Assembly (NCBI RefSeq): GCF_003605435.1
Contig: NZ_QXQB01000007.1
Span: 167,827-231,826 of the forward strand
Direction: 5' to 3'
Length of the DNA: 64,000 nucleotides
DNA from: Paenibacillus pinisoli
GTDB lineage: Bacteria > Bacillota > Bacilli > Paenibacillales > Paenibacillaceae
Position 1 is the stretch's first letter. Each line of letters begins with the position of its first letter. Position numbers and translations under genes: made by a program. Below are positions 63,874-64,000 of the stretch, piece after piece. The notes beneath the pieces were generated by a model. That model did not search any database and had not been told where the DNA came from. It saw only the letters and a list, made by a program, of their open reading frames with translations.

Positions 63874-64000
63874 TGGATGTAGACTAAAAAGTGGACACGC
63901 TGTAACAGCGACCTGATACAATAAACCTAACAACAGAGAGGTTGAGGTGAATCATGGGAGAGCAGCGTCAACATTTTGATGAAGCATTTAAACGCGAAAC
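63874..64000 (+). mobile_element. Left end of an IS3-family insertion sequence
   Basis: The repeat array ends abruptly at ~63873 and is followed by TGGATGTAGACTAAAAAGTG and GACACG, typical of IS3-family (IS150-like) terminal repeats. An orfA start follows. Only the left end is inside the window, so completeness, right end and target duplication cannot be judged. Confidence 0.75.
63954..64000 (+). CDS. IS3-family OrfA transposase, first residues (3' partial)
   Basis: The ATG at 63954 (GAGGTGA upstream) opens a frame that runs off the window. The visible MGEQRQHFDEAFKRET matches the start of IS3 OrfA helix-turn-helix proteins. Only 15 full codons are visible. Confidence 0.7.
   Translation, partial: MGEQRQHFDEAFKRE

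Noticed and set aside
63294..63887. 197-codon repeat protein as an annotated gene
   Set aside because: There is no ribosome site or promoter, and the open frame follows from a stop-free unit whose length is a multiple of three. It is listed as a repeat and a finding instead.

Overview
The window looks like chromosome of an endospore-forming Gram-positive bacterium close to Paenibacillus. The grounds are an alpha/beta-type small acid-soluble spore protein gene, two S-layer-homology (SLH) proteins, YesM/YesN two-component regulators beside Lpl/Ytc-type sugar ABC transporter genes, an Amj-type lipid II flippase, CcpA-like cre sites, and strong Shine-Dalgarno sequences that often precede GTG or TTG starts. 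No rRNA, tRNA, prophage or CRISPR array was seen. The only mobile element is the left end of an IS3-family element at the right edge.

Layout. 0-8.2 kb: the end of a TPR-like protein, a divergent SDR/HxlR pair, the formaldehyde-fixing hxlAB pair, a Gfo/Idh/MocA dehydrogenase, an MFS exporter behind a winged-helix regulator, and a small protein divergent from an XRE regulator. 8.5-18.1 kb: a patatin-lectin protein with a duplicated Cys-bounded module, the flippase Amj, an AraC regulator divergent from intracellular GH30 and GH3 glycosidases, about 1 kb of tandem repeats, and an acetyltransferase. 18.1-26.5 kb: a very large hybrid histidine kinase, a TauE-type permease, an apparent ddh-gdhA operon (two NADPH-dependent ammonium-fixing dehydrogenases), and selO. 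26.5-34.8 kb: a second repeat array, a MarR/VOC-dioxygenase operon with a duplicated operator, a secreted Fn3 protein, a CPBP protease, an inositol-monophosphatase-like enzyme, a membrane protein, NUDIX, an alkyltransferase-like protein, a short FAD protein and a membrane-anchored EEP phosphatase.

35.1-42.3 kb holds one 2410-residue secreted, SLH-anchored enzyme combining a pullulanase and an alpha-amylase core, preceded by a promoter and two cre-like sites. After repeats and a decayed gene, 43.5-53.8 kb is a sugar-uptake locus: YesM-like kinase, YesN-like regulator, two permeases, a lipoprotein binding protein, a TIM-barrel isomerase, a Gfo/Idh/MocA dehydrogenase and an MFS transporter. 53.9-63.2 kb carries mostly single genes: GNAT, nucleotidyltransferase, RlmA, Maa-like acetyltransferase, pentapeptide protein, SLH protein, MOSC protein, spore protein, and a quinone-reductase-like flavoprotein divergent from a second HxlR regulator.

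The most unusual feature is a set of noncoding arrays built on a 50-bp quantum (16.2-17.2, 26.5-26.8 and 42.5-42.7 kb). They share a CCGTTA-type signature at 50-bp steps although the rest of the units differ. A separate 51-bp array at 63.3-63.9 kb stays open in one frame and is interrupted by the IS3 element.
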